Positions 12,776 to 25,995 of a DNA stretch of 64,000 bases are shown in pieces. Position 1 is the stretch's first letter. Each line of letters starts with the position of its first letter. Both the position numbers and the translations under genes were made by a program. Origin of the DNA: Pagrus major (lineage: Eukaryota > Chordata > Actinopteri > Spariformes > Sparidae); assembly GCF_040436345.1 (NCBI RefSeq), contig NC_133236.1, positions 11,048,165 to 11,112,164 on the forward strand, read 5' to 3'. The notes beneath the pieces were generated by a model. The model made no database searches, was not told the DNA's origin, and worked only from the letters and a program-made list of their open reading frames with translations.

Positions 12776-12940
12776 AGGGTAACTCCACCAATTTGACACA
12801 TTAAAGTGTGTTTACAGGTCTTGGGGAGTACGACCGCATATGTGAAAAAATAGTATAAAGCTTTCCGTGACTACACATATGCAACAGTTCTCCACAAGGC
12901 CTGAAAACAGTTTACTGTGAGAAATTGGTGGCGATACCCT
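12776..12940. mobile_element. 165-bp MITE in a TTAA target (piggyBac-type ends)
   Basis: The left end AGGGTAACTCCACCAATTT and the reverse complement of the right end, AGGGTATCGCCACCAATTT, match at 17 of 19 positions. Both ends abut TTAA (12772-12775 and 12941-12944), giving a perfect 4-bp target duplication. No coding capacity. TTAA duplication is the hallmark of piggyBac-like transposition, so this is most simply a non-autonomous piggyBac-type MITE; the driving transposase is not in the window. Confidence 0.8.
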
Positions 12941-13073
12941 TTAATGCAGAGTATTCAGATTCCAAAAACCACAATTTTCCATCACTCAGTAATTCGCGAG
13001 ACCAGAGCTTTCTTATGCTTCCAAATATTCTGTCAATCAACTCCAAGCTTGATAATAACTCAATAACTCATCT

Positions 13074-13216
13074 ACATGTTGTTGATGAAGGTTCTCAGTC
13101 ATCCAGGTCCAAGAGGCAACCAAGAACTGGTTTAGAACTGAGGAAGCCTCTTGGATGAGAGGTGAAACATCTTCAAGAAACTGAAACAAGTCCAGTTGCC
13201 TACGATACAGCGCTTA
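13074..13216 (+). repeat. Dispersed repeat, copy 1 (second copy at 45383)
   Basis: GAAGCCTCTTGGATGAGAGG, then GTGAAACATC.TCAAGAAACT and CAAGTCCAGTTGCCTACGAT, recurs almost unchanged at 45383-45474. I recognise this tract as a common dispersed element in fish genomes. The open frame at 12925-13158 ends inside it and owes its last third to the repeat. Confidence 0.75.
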
Positions 13217-16200
13217 GATTTATCTACACGTTGTGTGTCTGAGTGTGTGTGTGTGTTTGTATGTGTGTATCAGCCTCCACCACTCAGCACCACTCCATTA
13301 AGTCAGCTTTTGTCACGCGCAGACTGCGACAGTAACAAACAAAGGCCCCTATAGAAACCAGTTCTATTAAACCAGTCATGGAGTCAACACACACACACAC
13401 GGGAGGCCTTGACTGTACTGAAACGTTCACACTTGTGGGGTAAGTGACTGCCAATCATATCAGTTACCCTTCTCTTCCCCCCTTAATTACTGCTGGTACA
13501 CTGTGTTTACAATGCTGACAGTTAGCAGATTAGCAGATTTACCATCAAAATAAGTACAAATTTTTCAAATAATCTGAACCTTGATTTCAGACAGAGGGAC
13601 ACAAAAGCTGCTTCTCATTTCTATGCATGTGCCCATTGATTTTGCCACCTGAAACAGCAGCTATCACTGGCAGGTTCTATCAGCTGTAGCTAGCTAGCTT
13701 ATTAAGCTAACATTAGCTACATGAAACAGTTGAAAACACTGTATCCTGTTGACTCTTAATCAGTTCAGCTGACTTCTTTTAGTACAAAAACCTGCTGACT
13801 GATGGCTACATACAGTACGTGATATCAAGCAGGAAGACTAAGACTGAAGATGATCAAACTTTTTTGTATTTTCAAAAACTCTGCTTTATGTTCTTTTTTG
13901 ATGTTACGGGGAAAAAGGCTTTCAGTTTGGGGACTGACCAATGTGTTGTTGTGAAAATGAGTTTGTCTTGGGTGGCTTGAGTCTAATCTTGGCCAAATTC
14001 AATATTTAAGCTATTAAGACAGAGTTGCTAATGTTAGCCAAAATTCTGATATAGCAGCATCTAACATGGTCTGTAGATCTTTTTCTCAACACAGACAATC
14101 AACATTTGGTGGTCTGTGGAGGGACACAGCACAAGTAGACTTTCCAAAATATAGTACATGGTTGTGTCTTGATGGTAATCCTAAATTTGTGAAATTCTTG
14201 TGAGATTTGCATGCGTTGTTTTCTTCATTGTACAATTATGTTCTATAATGTGACAACACTTTATTTAAGATCTGCTTGTGTTTTGGGACAAAAAACCCCA
14301 TCTGTTTGGGGATAAAGAACGGTCATGGTTTGGTTTAAAATGAAATACTTGTGTAAGTCGCAAGCTAGTTAGCTAGACTTGCTAACATTTGCTGCTTGTG
14401 CAGCTGTTTCATGAGTTTTTATACTTTTGTTCTTGCGTTTTAGGTTTGCCAAACACTAAAAAATGTACACCACCCAAGAATTATACCTGCAGGGATGTAA
14501 CTGTTGACCCAGCTGAGTTGGTCAAACACTCTGAACTGTGTTTGTGTATTACAGGTGAGATAAGGGAGAGACAGAGGGCTGTGCTGCCAGTTAGACAAGT
14601 TTCAAATATTCAAACTACCAACAGGCCACACAGTGTAAATGCTGCTATACCTGTCTACAAACTGTGTGACTGTATGACTGTGTGTGCATGTTTTTGTGTG
14701 TGTGAGGGTGAGTAAGCAGCAGAAACCAGTTTGTGCAGAATCAGCTGGCCGGCTCGTTCCTGAGAACAATGGGATTAAGAGTTGTTTGGCATCCGTTTGC
14801 CGAGGTCATTAAGACTCGCTGAATTAAAATACAGTAAAAGTAACACTGCTGTAAATCTCTTCTCTGTTAATAACATTTCTCATTAGAAAGCTAAAAGTAG
14901 AAACATCCTAATCATATGTCATTGCCCCTTATGCCGAACTAAGTTCTTTAACATTATTATTTTCTTTATATTTTTGTTTGTTTTGTTTACATTTCCTACA
15001 TATTCCTTCCTATCTTGCTGATTGGTTGGTTTGGAGGTGGGGCTTTACAATCTGTGCTGTGCCCATTGGGTCATTGTCTGATACTTGCTCTATGCACGTT
15101 TCAGCAAACCACAGATATGCTGACATGTTATGTTTGATATAACAGAAACCTACAAGGTCAATATTTTACTTTCACTGGTGTAACGATCATGGGTGATACT
15201 TTGAGGGCTCGGGTTTCCAGGCTTAAGAATGCTAGCTAAGCGGGCTAAGCAACAATAATGGTGGTATTAGTATTTACTCACTAAAGTTGCTAAACTAGAT
15301 CTTCATAATGAATGATACAATTGCTCTAAGAAAGAGGAACTACATCCTATTGCCATGACAAACACTGGCACTGGTTAAGCACTGGTTCCCCCAAATCTGG
15401 TAAAGAAAACATAAGGGATGAACCTATAAAAATGTCATTCTCACTTAATTAATGAGATTGGATGTTCATTTTTAACCTTGGACGAAAAAGTTGACACAAC
15501 ATAGTGTTTGATTCCTCCTCGTGAGGTTTAGTTATACACACATCTGCTCTGAGCAATCCTGCCACCTCTCTAAATGGTTCTGCAGCAACGAGCTAAATTA
15601 AAACTGTAAGTCACACCACATTTTGCACAATTCATTACAGTGCTAATACTTCCACACAGGATTAGATTGTCACAGTATGTGTTTTGTTTCAGATACAGAT
15701 GCAGGCTATAAAAAACAGAAAAACCCACACTTTCTATTAATAACCTGTGTATTTAGAGGACTGTGCAGCTCTGGCGGAGGTGTTTGCACTCTTGATGCTT
15801 TCTAGTTTACCAGTAAATCAATAAAAACAAGATATTTTTCAAGCGTTTGTCAAATTCAGTTTTCCCCTCTGTGCCCACAATGCCTTCTGTTTGCAGCATC
15901 GTAAAAAAAGGAATTAATCAGCGAGTGTTTCCTCCGCCTCTCTACTTCTTCTAACCAAAATCAAGATGAACTTTGAATCCAGCAGCTTCTCTGATAATCA
16001 CACTGTCTCCTTTTTCCCTCTGCCTTTAGAAATCCAAAAACACTCCTGGTCCTTTGCCATCCCTGCAATAAAGGAAACACTTAAGCTGCCTACGTTTCCC
16101 ACAGTCCTCAGCTGCAGGCAGGCAGTAATTTGCCTGTCTAATTAACCAGGCTATTTAAAGCGATGTAATGGTGTGAGTGTGCGTGTGGTGGGGGGGTGGA

Positions 16201-16290
16201 CACAAGGCACTATTGCTCTATTATACAGCACTTAGACAGTATACACACATCGCAAACGCCCTGAGCTTCACACCAACACGAGCATAGAAA

Positions 16291-16298
16291 CACACACG

Positions 16299-16330
<32 letters not shown>
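16291..16330. repeat. CA microsatellite
   Basis: An ACAC/GCAC run of about 40 bp with a few G interruptions near its left end. Confidence 0.9.
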
Positions 16331-16335
<5 letters not shown>

Positions 16336-17030
16336 TGAGTAGCTCCCAGCAGCTACAATAAAGCTGTCAGAGTCTGTAGCATCTTGGGGATGAGGGGAGA
16401 AAAAGAGGATTGAGAGATAAATGGAGAACGCACAAAGGGAGAGTTGAATTATTCATGGAAGTTTTTTTTTTCTGATGGAGCTTTCCTTTGTCATCATCTC
16501 TCTCTCTCTCTTTCTGGATTTCTCCTCCTCACATACGGCGCTGAGCGAGGAGGGGATGTTCTCCAACCAAACCCTGATAACAGCTACAGTTTCTATTGAC
16601 TCAAAGTGTGCCAGAAACTGTGATATGAAGCTGCCTGTACTGCATGTTCTGTGAGCTCGCATTACATGTTCAGTATGTCACGATTTTAATGATCGAAGGT
16701 CACGTCAGAAACCGCAGAAACATGGGACGACTTTTTTGTTTGTTCTTGTGTGTATTCCCGTGTGTATTCCAACATCTGGACATCCGTTTTATTTTTGAAA
16801 TGTGGCACAATATATACCCTTTTTGTGTTTTTTAAAAGACGCAGTTATCAACACAGCAACATCAAGATTTTGTACATTTCATTGTCTTTTCTTATCTTTT
16901 TGCTCTTATAAAACATGTTACACATATATGCATACATATCATGTATAAGGTGCAACATACTAAATGTAAATCATTTCAACTTGAAGACCAAATTTTTGGC
17001 TTGTATGAATGCAGTTCAAGAAGATTAACT

Positions 17031-17390
17031 TAAAGGGAAAGTTCAATCAATCAAAAATACAAATTTTTCTCTCTTACCTGTCGTGTTATTTATCCCTCCA
17101 GATTGTTATGGTGAGAGTTGGAGGTTTTGGAGATATTGGCCGTAGAGATGTCTGCCTTCTCTTAAATATAATGGAACTAGAGGCGCTCAGCTTGTGGTGC
17201 TCAAAGCAGCAAAAAAAAAAAGAAGAAGAAAGATTTGAAAAACTCAACAGCAATGTCTCCAGAAATCATGACCTGGTCACTCAAGATAATCCACAGTCCT
17301 TTTTGTGAGCAGTTTCATGTAGGAACTATTTTCTTTCCATAACAACGCTCTAATCATGAACGAGAAGCTAGCTCGCCAAGCCAAGGAGGA
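17031..17390 (+). repeat. Dispersed MITE-like repeat, left copy of an inverted pair
   Basis: Starts AGGGAAAGTTC next to TTAA and contains GTAGAGATGTCTGCCTTCTC, GAAAAACTCAACAGCAATGT, a TCATGACCTGGT.ACTCAA tract and GTGAGCAGTTTCATG. The same blocks occur in reverse complement at 17757-18045. The open frame at 17009-17308 translates this repeat and is not a gene. Confidence 0.75.
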
Positions 17391-17399
17391 CTCCATTAA

Positions 17400-17752
17400 A
17401 GCAACGTTATGTAGAAATTTGCATTTTGTGTGATTTGGCTCCCCCGACAGTGCAACACCACTGTCATAAATACAAGTCCCAGGTCTGTAACAATCTGTCA
17501 GACGTAATGTAGGTGCTAACTAAAAACACAACTCATTACGTCATAACAATGTTATGTGTTGAAAACTTATTTATAAAAAAAAAAACTTATATATATTGAA
17601 GTAAACGTGTAACGCTGTGATCCGACCCTCTCACTGAAGTTACACAGTGCAGAAACAAGTGATAGACACCATTCACCCCTTTACAAGGCACTGTTCCATC
17701 AACATGATTCTGAAGCTGTTATTTTTATGTAAAAAACGTACATAATGTTGCT
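17400..17752. mobile_element. 353-bp MITE in a TTAA target
   Basis: Left end AGCAACGTTATGTA; reverse complement of the right end AGCAACATTATGTA: 13 of 14 match. TTAA abuts both ends (17396-17399 and 17753-17756), so the target duplication is intact. Non-coding. It lies between two inverted copies of a different repeat, forming the loop of that larger inverted repeat. Confidence 0.8.
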
Positions 17753-17756
17753 TTAA

Positions 17757-18045
17757 TGTTTACATTGCCCACTGTCATGAGCACAAGCCTCTCGTCCATG
17801 AGTAGATGCAAGCTTCGCTCTGTGCAGTGATATAGTAGCAGGTGTAGTTCAGAAGAAAGAAAATGGTTCCTCCATGAGACTGCTCACAACAAGGTCTGTG
17901 GATTATTTTGAGTAACCAGGTCATGATCTCTGGGAGGAGACATTGCTGTTGAGTTTTTCAAAGGTATTTTTGGTGCCATCTAAGGCAGACATTTCTTCAG
18001 GAGAAAGATGGGAAATTTAGACTTGGAGACACCATCATCCCTCCA
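17757..18045 (-). repeat. Dispersed MITE-like repeat, right (inverted) copy
   Basis: Read on the minus strand, this contains GAAATGTCTGCCTTAGATGG, GAAAAACTCAACAGCAATGT, GATCATGACCTGGTTACTCA, GTGAGCAGTCTCATG and GACGAGAGGCTTGTGCTCAT, in the same order as the copy at 17031-17390. It extends further at the distal end, so the two copies are independent insertions or a rearranged pair, not a simple duplication. Confidence 0.75.
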
Positions 18046-19279
18046 CGCCTGAGACCTTGAGATGGCAGCGCTTTGATTGACAGCTCATATGAGCAGATAG
18101 GAGCTTATATGCCCACCCTAGAGCCTACAACAGCCAATGAGTGATCATATAGACAAGTGACCCACTCTCTCATCTTTCTCCTCTCTCCTGAGTGACTTAC
18201 ACATTAGCCTTTGGATGAGGAATATACAGTTCATAACAGTGTTTAAAGCCTTAACTTGGACATTATGCAAGTTTATGTAGTGTTTTGCTCTTTGAATGGG
18301 CTGTTTTTCCACCTAAGCACTTGTTGTTGACTCTTTTATAAGCACATAGTCAATGTAAATAAGGAAATAAAGAACTATAATGTGTTTTTGTCCCTGATAC
18401 TTTTTTTCCTCCCCAGTGGCTGATTATTTCCTCAGAAAAACATGTGTTAAGTGTCCATATTCAGTGATTTTGTTATCTAATTTGAACTTGGACCATGTAA
18501 GATTACATGATAGGGACCCATTGTGTTTTCCAACTAGCAGGAGCAGTTACAGGTCATCTGCAGGCTTATTTTTGTATACAAAATTTAGGTGAAAAATAAT
18601 AATTCAGTGTGTTCAAACTCCTATAGATCAATGACAGAAGCACTTACAGAGTTTGTGTAACCATTGTGTATTGTATTGTATTGTATTTTGTGGTGTTGAA
18701 ATTGTCTACTTTGTAACTTTCATAAAAACTTGTTATCTTGCTGTATGGTTCATTAATTTAATCTCATCTATTCCCTCTCAGAAACCAAAACAGAAGATAA
18801 CAGATATGGAACAATGAAGCTTTTATAATTAATTTTCTACATTTGTCTGTAGTGCAGCCACACCTCCAGAAACTAATCCTCAACCTGTTTGAACAAAAGA
18901 AAACAAGCTGTTTTTTTATCAAATCAGATCAGATTTTAAACAGCTCGTTTATGCCCAAAACTATTTTTTCATGCTTCTCACCAGGCTGAAAAAAGTATTT
19001 CCTTTACTGTAAAAACTTCTGAACCCGTTTCCTCTCAGTGTTTTTGAGATGCCCCCCCCCCCCACACACACTCACACACGCACACATACATTTCTCTCTC
19101 TGTCTGCTGTGTGTGCGTATGTGTGTGTGTGTCATTCAGCTAAATAAAGCCGTGGAGTGTTGGCCTCAGCATCTCTGCGTTGCCTTTTCATTGTGCTGCT
19201 GGGAAAGCAACAGTAGCAACCCCGCGCATGATGCACCATGTCAGCAAACACATAACAATAGATCGTCTGGTGTTTCTCT

Positions 19280-19416
19280 CACACACACACACACACACAC
19301 TGAGAGTCACAATGGATGTTTTGGGAGTGACTCCCGGCTGTCACTGGTGTAAAACACTAAGCCTGTTTGCAGTATGTAGCCCGGTACAAACAAGACTCAT
19401 ACACACTAACAAACAA

Positions 19417-19471
<55 letters not shown>

Positions 19472-19492
19472 CGCACACACGCACATACACAT
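19280..19492. repeat. CA microsatellites (19280-19300; 19419-19492)
   Basis: A short CA run is followed about 120 bp later by a 46-bp pure AC run (19419-19464) that continues as an interrupted GCACAC tract. Poly-HT frames across it are artefacts. Confidence 0.95.
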
Positions 19493-19959
19493 AAATGCTG
19501 CCAGGGATGAAAAACAAACATCCTTCTGAAGCAGAAGTAGCTTTCTAGGATTCTTTAATGCATTTTCCTGGAGTACAACTGAGGCTACTGTGAAGCAAAA
19601 ATCTGTTTTTAAACATGCTCAGTATGATCATAGTGCCTTACATTCCTGCCATGACATGTCAGGCTACAACAATCAATAATATCTGAACCAATCAGCATGA
19701 GCAGCACTGAGGAGATAGGATATGATAAAAAACAACAAGCATGAGACAAGTGTCTCATAACCAGCCCAGTCACCAGGATATTATGTTAGCAGTTAACAGT
19801 TCTGCAAACCACAGATACGTCCAAGGTTGACATTTGGACCAAACGTGGCATTATGACATCATATGCATATTAGCTGACTCACACATCAGGAGGGGGAGGA
19901 GATGGCGGTGGAATTATTACAGCCAACAAGGCCGCCAAATGGCTGTTCAAGTCACACCA

Positions 19960-20195
19960 GTAATCTTTTAAAGGACACCTGGGGACATTTCCATCTGTTG
20001 CTGTCACGACCAAACTGGCTATTTTTCACAGGAAGCCAGACCATCTCCATCCATGACACCAAAACAGGTATTTTAAGCCAAACCATGATGTTTTTCTAAA
20101 CCTAACCAAGTGTTTTAAGTGCATAAACCTAACCAGAGAATAAGCACAATGTTGTGACAAGAGATAAATAGAAAATTAAACATAAAGAAACGTTC
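19960..20195 (+). repeat. CCTAACCAAGTG-type dispersed repeat, copy 1
   Basis: The blocks GACACCAAAACAGGTA.TT, AAGCCAAACCATGATGTTTT, CTAAACCTAACCAAGTGTTT, AACCTAACCAGAG and AATGTTGTGACAAGAGA recur in the same order at 27745-27925, with a partial copy at 28370-28455. Non-coding and common in fish. Confidence 0.7.
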
Positions 20196-21824
20196 AGTTT
20201 TAACTTATCTGTGGTTTAGCTAACTTAGCAAACATTCAGTCTGGTGATTGGGATACTCATAACACATTGTTGTCAAGAGAAGGCAAAGTTTTTTTGTCTG
20301 AGCCTCTTCCATTATAAAACCAGGTGGGTTTCCAGCCACATTTTCATGGATAAAGTCAAGAAGAAAATGCTGAAAATTAGAGGTCGGGGTTGAAAAATTG
20401 CAAAAAACTTTTTTACGCTTGGCCAAGGGGTTGAAGAAAAGGTGCGTATTAGATATTAATATTAAACATTTCTTTCTCTAATTAGTGAGGAAGGCTAGTC
20501 AGCTATCTGACAGAATAAGTATAGACAAATAACAAGAATGTAGGTGGATTTAGGACTAAGCTAGTCGACATCAAAGATACATTTTAGCCTTTACTGTTAG
20601 CATTTCCTCCACTGACTTCATCCACCTACAACTGAAATCCTTGTGATGCATCGAAGGCAACAAAGTCCATAACGGATGTATTATGCCAAAAAGATTAGTA
20701 AATGTTTTGACTGGCCAATTAAACAGATGATTATCTGATGCCACTTTTGAAAGATTTCATTTTCCAAGAACAATGCCAAACACTTGCTTGCCCCAGCTAC
20801 TCAAAATTTGTAACGCTTCACTGCATCTTTGCATTTTTGTAAATTCAATATTTATGGAGATTTTAGACTGGTGTGGAATGAAACAAACAATTTGAAGGTG
20901 TTACCTTCAAATGGGCTCATTTTTGACTGTATTTCTGACAATTGAAAGAGGATTAATCAATTATCCTAAAAAGAATTGACAAAATAAAATAAAAAAAACT
21001 TGAAAACACTGGAAGAGTTTAAGATAAGGTGCAACTTCCACATACTTGACACATCAAACTACACTCTCAAACATCTGTGTGCTGGTGAGGAGAACATGAG
21101 CTCTGAGCCAAACAGCAGCAACAGAGAGATGAGCTCATCTCTGTTTAAGCTGCAGAAAATACTGAAACCGCTAATGACGGCTAACTGCTGAAATACCCAC
21201 ACGTGTCACCGCGGCTGGCAGAGGCTGACACCTAAATACAGTGTGAGAGGCTGCAAGCTAAAAGTGAAGCTCGCCACAGACACCCGCTGCTAAAAGCACA
21301 ACGCTGGTTTGCTGCCTGCTGTGGGTATTAAGGTTGTGAGCAGCTGCTGTGTGGTGAGCAGTTCTGATTCAGACCGATGTGTATTTCAACACGTCATGAT
21401 ATCTTTGAAAAGGTTGTTTGTACAAGTGTCCTGTTTCTTTCAGTAAGTCTGTTTTTATACTTAAAATTGACAAGAAGGCTGGAAAATTAAGATGAAAAAA
21501 AGTATCATTAGGCTCCAATAATGTCTTGAAACAACTTTTTATGTAGCTGCGTCTGTTTGTTAGAGCCTCACTTGGACATCCAGCGTGTTATAGATCAGCG
21601 TGTATTTAATTAAGCAAACTGGAACCTCAAATCAGTGGGGGGTCCTAATGACCGGAGCAAATCCATACTTCCTGTTTAGCACACTGGCACAAACAACTGT
21701 CAGAGCTTTTCCTCTCTGCAGTTACACTGAGGCAACCCTCTCATTCTCCAGAGAAAACACACTGGAGCAACTGAGCCTCAAAAGTCCCGTCAGGCTTTTG
21801 CATTAAGCGTGAGTGTAGACTTGA

Positions 21825-21965
21825 AGAAATAGTTCAACTTTTAGGGAAATGTCTTTCTTTGCTTTCATTTGGAGCGTTAGATGAGAAGACTGATACCATC
21901 CAAATGTCTTTACGGAGCTGGAGGCGGGAGGCAATTAGCTTAGCTTAGCATAAAGTAGCATCTTC
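21825..21965 (+). repeat. GCTTAGC dispersed repeat, copy 3
   Basis: AATAGTTCAACTTTTAGGGA, then TTAGATGAGAAGACTGATAC, GGAGCTGGAGGCGGGAGGCA and TTAGCTTAGCTTAGCATAAA. This is the most complete of the three copies (others at 5823 and 9605). Confidence 0.65.
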
Positions 21966-24900
21966 TGGCCTAACAATATCACAATTCTGGAATTATACAG
22001 AAAAACTAAAAGAAACTGAATTGTAATTGCTGAAATAAGGCAGAGATGACTGACTGGTTCTGTTCAAACGGTTCATTGTTTCAGTAAGAAGGAAATCAGT
22101 GACGTCTAAACTGTCTGGTGCCTCTGCTGGTTTTCCTTTCCGCCCCCCCGCCTAACCTATGACCTTTCCCCTCTGACTTCACCTCAGGTCTCTCTTCATT
22201 CTTCCCCTCTCAAGGAATGCACTTTTGAAGACGATAAGCTAATACAGACTGTAAACAAACTCTTAACATACTGGCAGTGTTAGTCAGACACACCCAGTGA
22301 TGTTTGACACATTTTGCCTGAAGCGTCAAAACTACTTCTGATCAAAATGCATCAAACTGTGGTTTTGCAAATATTTTAGCTTCCTAAATGTGAAGTTCTG
22401 GATTCACTTTCGAATGATTTGTCTTGTTTTAAAAGGTGGATGTTCACAATTTTCATTCAAAGGATGTGACGTGTCGACCAGTGTCGGTCACCTCTCTGTG
22501 TCTAGTTTTTATAAACAGAGTCTTTGTATTTGGTGGGAAAATCAGTCTACAGCCAAACTTCACCCCCTGATGAACCCCTCCTTCACTCCTCTTTGGGTCC
22601 AGCGTCTTCAATTCCAAAGTGACCATCGCTGCAGAATTTTATATGTGGAGGGAAATGGATCAGAGACTGGAAAACTGCTGACGTAGAGCTGGAATGACAT
22701 TTGATGCACAGGTAAGCTATCTATCATTTGAAACAGCTAACAGCCATATGGGCTGGTCAGATAATGTTTGCTGTCGGGTCATTGTATTGTTAGTGATTGT
22801 GTTGTTACAGTAATGTGCAGTAAAGTGAGCTACACACAGTAGATGAAACTTTGAATGAACTTTGAACTTTGCTGGGCTGCTTGTGTTGGACCACAGCTGG
22901 AGCTGGAAAATGACCTCATGGGTGGCCAGAAAAATGATATCTATAGTCATGTCTCCTCTTAAATACTTTAGTTTGGTCTGGGGTTGTATTTTCAGGAGTA
23001 CAGCCACGACTGAATGATCAGACAATATTAGAGGAAGATTATAAGAACAGTACAGGCAGCAGTGTCTTTATGATACTAACGTTCTCCCACGACTGTCACT
23101 TTCACCATGACACTTCTCTAAAGGCTACAATATAGAATAAAATTTAGTGCCTACTGCCTTTTAGGTTATATCAAAATATTCTTTTGACATTTTTTTGTTG
23201 TAATTAAATACCAAATCATTTAATTTTAACAACAAATGAAGGTTTCTTTACTAAAAAACACCATATGATCATGTTTTAACAAGAAAAGGTGACTTGTTTT
23301 ATGGTATACACTGATTCTGTGATACAACAAGATAAAATTATATGTTGTTATAACAAGAAAAAAGTTTACTGTATTAACTGAATTCTGCTTCAATCCAATT
23401 TAGTCTTTTAAATGCATCAGGCCACGCCTCCAAAGTTTTGGCAACCAATTACAGCCAAGCGTTGACTGCTAGCAAGAAACAAACACAAACGTTTTGTCTA
23501 GGCTTATCAGATTATGATATGTACCAAATTTGGTGAGAATTGGATGCAATTTGTGGCAAAAGAGGCAAAAAATTTGTTCAAAACAGGTCTGAACAGGTGT
23601 GGCCTGTATCAGTCACATTTTGCACATGGTTTGTACAAAGTTTAAAGCGAAAACTACTCAGTTGCCAGTTGAACATTTGGAATAAATTAGAAAAATTGTA
23701 TTCAGGTGTCAGCACAGTCAAAGCATATTCAGGATAAACTGACCAGAACTTTGTTTGGCATCTATGTTCAGGAGAAAAGAAATCAAAACATGTTATTGTA
23801 AATAATAATTGACTATTGTCGGCTACACCCAGTGACATCACTGTCCAATAATCAAAAACTAATTACTGATTACAAACAATGTTTTTGTCTGTCTGGTCGG
23901 CTGGATCTCTTTATTATTTATGGCTTAGAAGACTTTACTTTGAGTAATCCTGGCTTATTAAAATCAGATCTTATGTGAGTGTGCTCCACCCCTGATATGA
24001 TTCATATGATGCAGTTTAATTGATTACATACTTATTGGTTGTCTAAGGAAAGCCTTTAACCTCAGCTGATTCTAATGAGAAACGTTCATCATCTGCAGTT
24101 TATCTGTTGTTTAGATGTTTTAATGATCACCATCTTTGCTCCGGAGGCGTTTCCTGCACGGACTGGAGAGGAACACTGGATACTTCAACTTATTTGTCAT
24201 AAAAGCTGTCAGATTTAAAGATCTGGAGGCTGCCGGCATCTTCAATCCAGCGGGATCAGTATCGGTCTCAGACTTTAAAAACTCATATCAGTCAGAGCGC
24301 AGTCTGGTTCACACACAGGTCTGAGATTCCAAGAGGGATTTGGGGTGAGAGAGCCGGAGGATTGGGTGAGAAAAGAGAGCGAGTGGGAGGACGAAAGTGT
24401 GTGTGTTTGTGTGAGAAACTGTGTGAGTGCGTGTGAGAGAGTTTTTTCCCATGACTCTGTAGCAGTCAGTCAGGTAGCGGTCTGGGATTAGAGAGTGTGA
24501 CCCAGCTCAATCTGGAGTAATGAATTCTTCCTGCACAGCTTTCACTGGCCTTTACGAGGCATTAGTCCCACTTTACCAGAGACCATCAAAAGAGAAAGAA
24601 AACCTAAAAAATCTTCTCCTTATTCTCCAATTTTCTGCAAGAGTTTGAGTCATAATCTGCAACATATTTATGATTTATGGTCAAATATATCTTCCAGCCA
24701 TAACACAGTAGGGATTTAATGCATATCCATATTATTTGCTGGGTTAAACACTGACTGAATGCAGCAGTGAGATCGTCCTCAACAGACAGACTGAGAAAAG
24801 GGCCCCACCTGCAGAGAGACACTGAAACAGAAACATTCCTGGAAAAAATAAGCCTCAATAGACACAGAGTTTGATTGACAGCTGATCTCTTTGAAGTGCT

Positions 24901-25139
24901 CTGCAGGAACACCACAGCTACAGTATGAGCACTTAGCACTTAAGATAGTTCTCATTCCTGAACATTAAACTGTAGCTTTAAGTGCTACTTTAAATTAAGG
25001 GACTAACTTTGTATTTCTATTCGAGACTAAGAGTCGACAGCATGTTAGCAGTTCTGCAAGGCTCAGAAACAGAGTGCTAATGTTAGCATGCTAACATGCT
25101 ACTTTACTTATTTATTGTTTTTCTGTTCTCTTTATGAGC

Positions 25140-25270
25140 TTTTGACTACTTGTCTTTATTCTACATTCTGTTTACTGTAACATGTCTTTTATTTATTTAA
25201 TTTTTACTGCGGAGAGAATGCCGAACAAAGTTTTGTTGTACCTGCGTATGATGACAATAAAGCAATCGTG
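25140..25270 (+). repeat. Retroelement 3' tail
   Basis: GAACAAAGTTTTGTTGTACC, then ATGATGACAATAAAGCAATC, resembles the fish LINE/SINE 3' end that reads TTTTGTTGTAC...ATGACAATAAAG. Just upstream is a GTTAGCATGCTAACATGCTA tract (25082-25102). Confidence 0.45.
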
Positions 25271-25659
25271 AATCTTGCTCACAATGACACAGTTATTACA
25301 ACTCATTGTGAGGAGGAAATTAAGGTCTGTAACAAATTTCACATCCTGACTGTGTGTTGGTCAGAGATAAAAGATGAAGTACTCAGATCCTTAAAGGTAA
25401 AAAATAAGACATTCGCTGCCTCTGGATATCACACTAGAGCACCAGCATCTCAGATGAAAACAAATGCGTGCAACATTCACTCAATAAAGTTGGGGGAAAA
25501 AAGAAAGCAGCATCTGAACACGCTCTGCTCACAAAACTCAGATCAAAATGTAAAACTAGAGCGGCACTGACCCAACAGACCAACACATTCTATCCAGCCT
25601 AGTCCAATATCAAACTCGATGGCCTCACTCTAAATTTTAATGGCTTATCTGTAATTTAA

Positions 25660-25995
25660 AGGGGCACTACGTAGTTTTTGAGAGGAAATTAAAACTCAAA
25701 ATTTTAATATTTCCAGTATTAATGAGGTAATAATACAAAGACAGACATTTTTTTTTTCCATAACTGAATAAACGAGCTGTTCTCAGAGGGAAATAAGGTC
25801 CCAGAACACTGTTTGAAGCTAGAAAGGTGGCCACATATAAACAAAAAAAGACTATATGATTGTCTTGCCCTTTAATGTCTGTTTGTTTATTCAGTTTACT
25901 CAGTCATTTAGTTTGTTTAGGCATAAAATAAATCAGTCAATGAACAACTATCTCTTCTGATTAAAATTTCTTCCCCCAAACTATGTAGTGCACCT
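25660..25995 (+). mobile_element. 336-bp MITE in a TTAA target, family A copy 1
   Basis: Left end AGGGGCACTACGTAGTTTTT; reverse complement of the right end AGGTGCACTACATAGTTTGG. These are imperfect inverted repeats of about 25 bp. TTAA flanks both ends (25656-25659 and 25996-25999). The body aligns in reverse complement with 28022-28365, sharing AATTAATGAGGTAATAATAC-type, CTGTTCTCAGAGGGAAATAA-type and AGGCATAAA tracts. Non-coding. Confidence 0.85.

Noticed and set aside
24136..24324. 62-codon plus-strand frame with reasonable composition
   Set aside because: No recognisable family, no clear splice sites and no partner exons; left unannotated.
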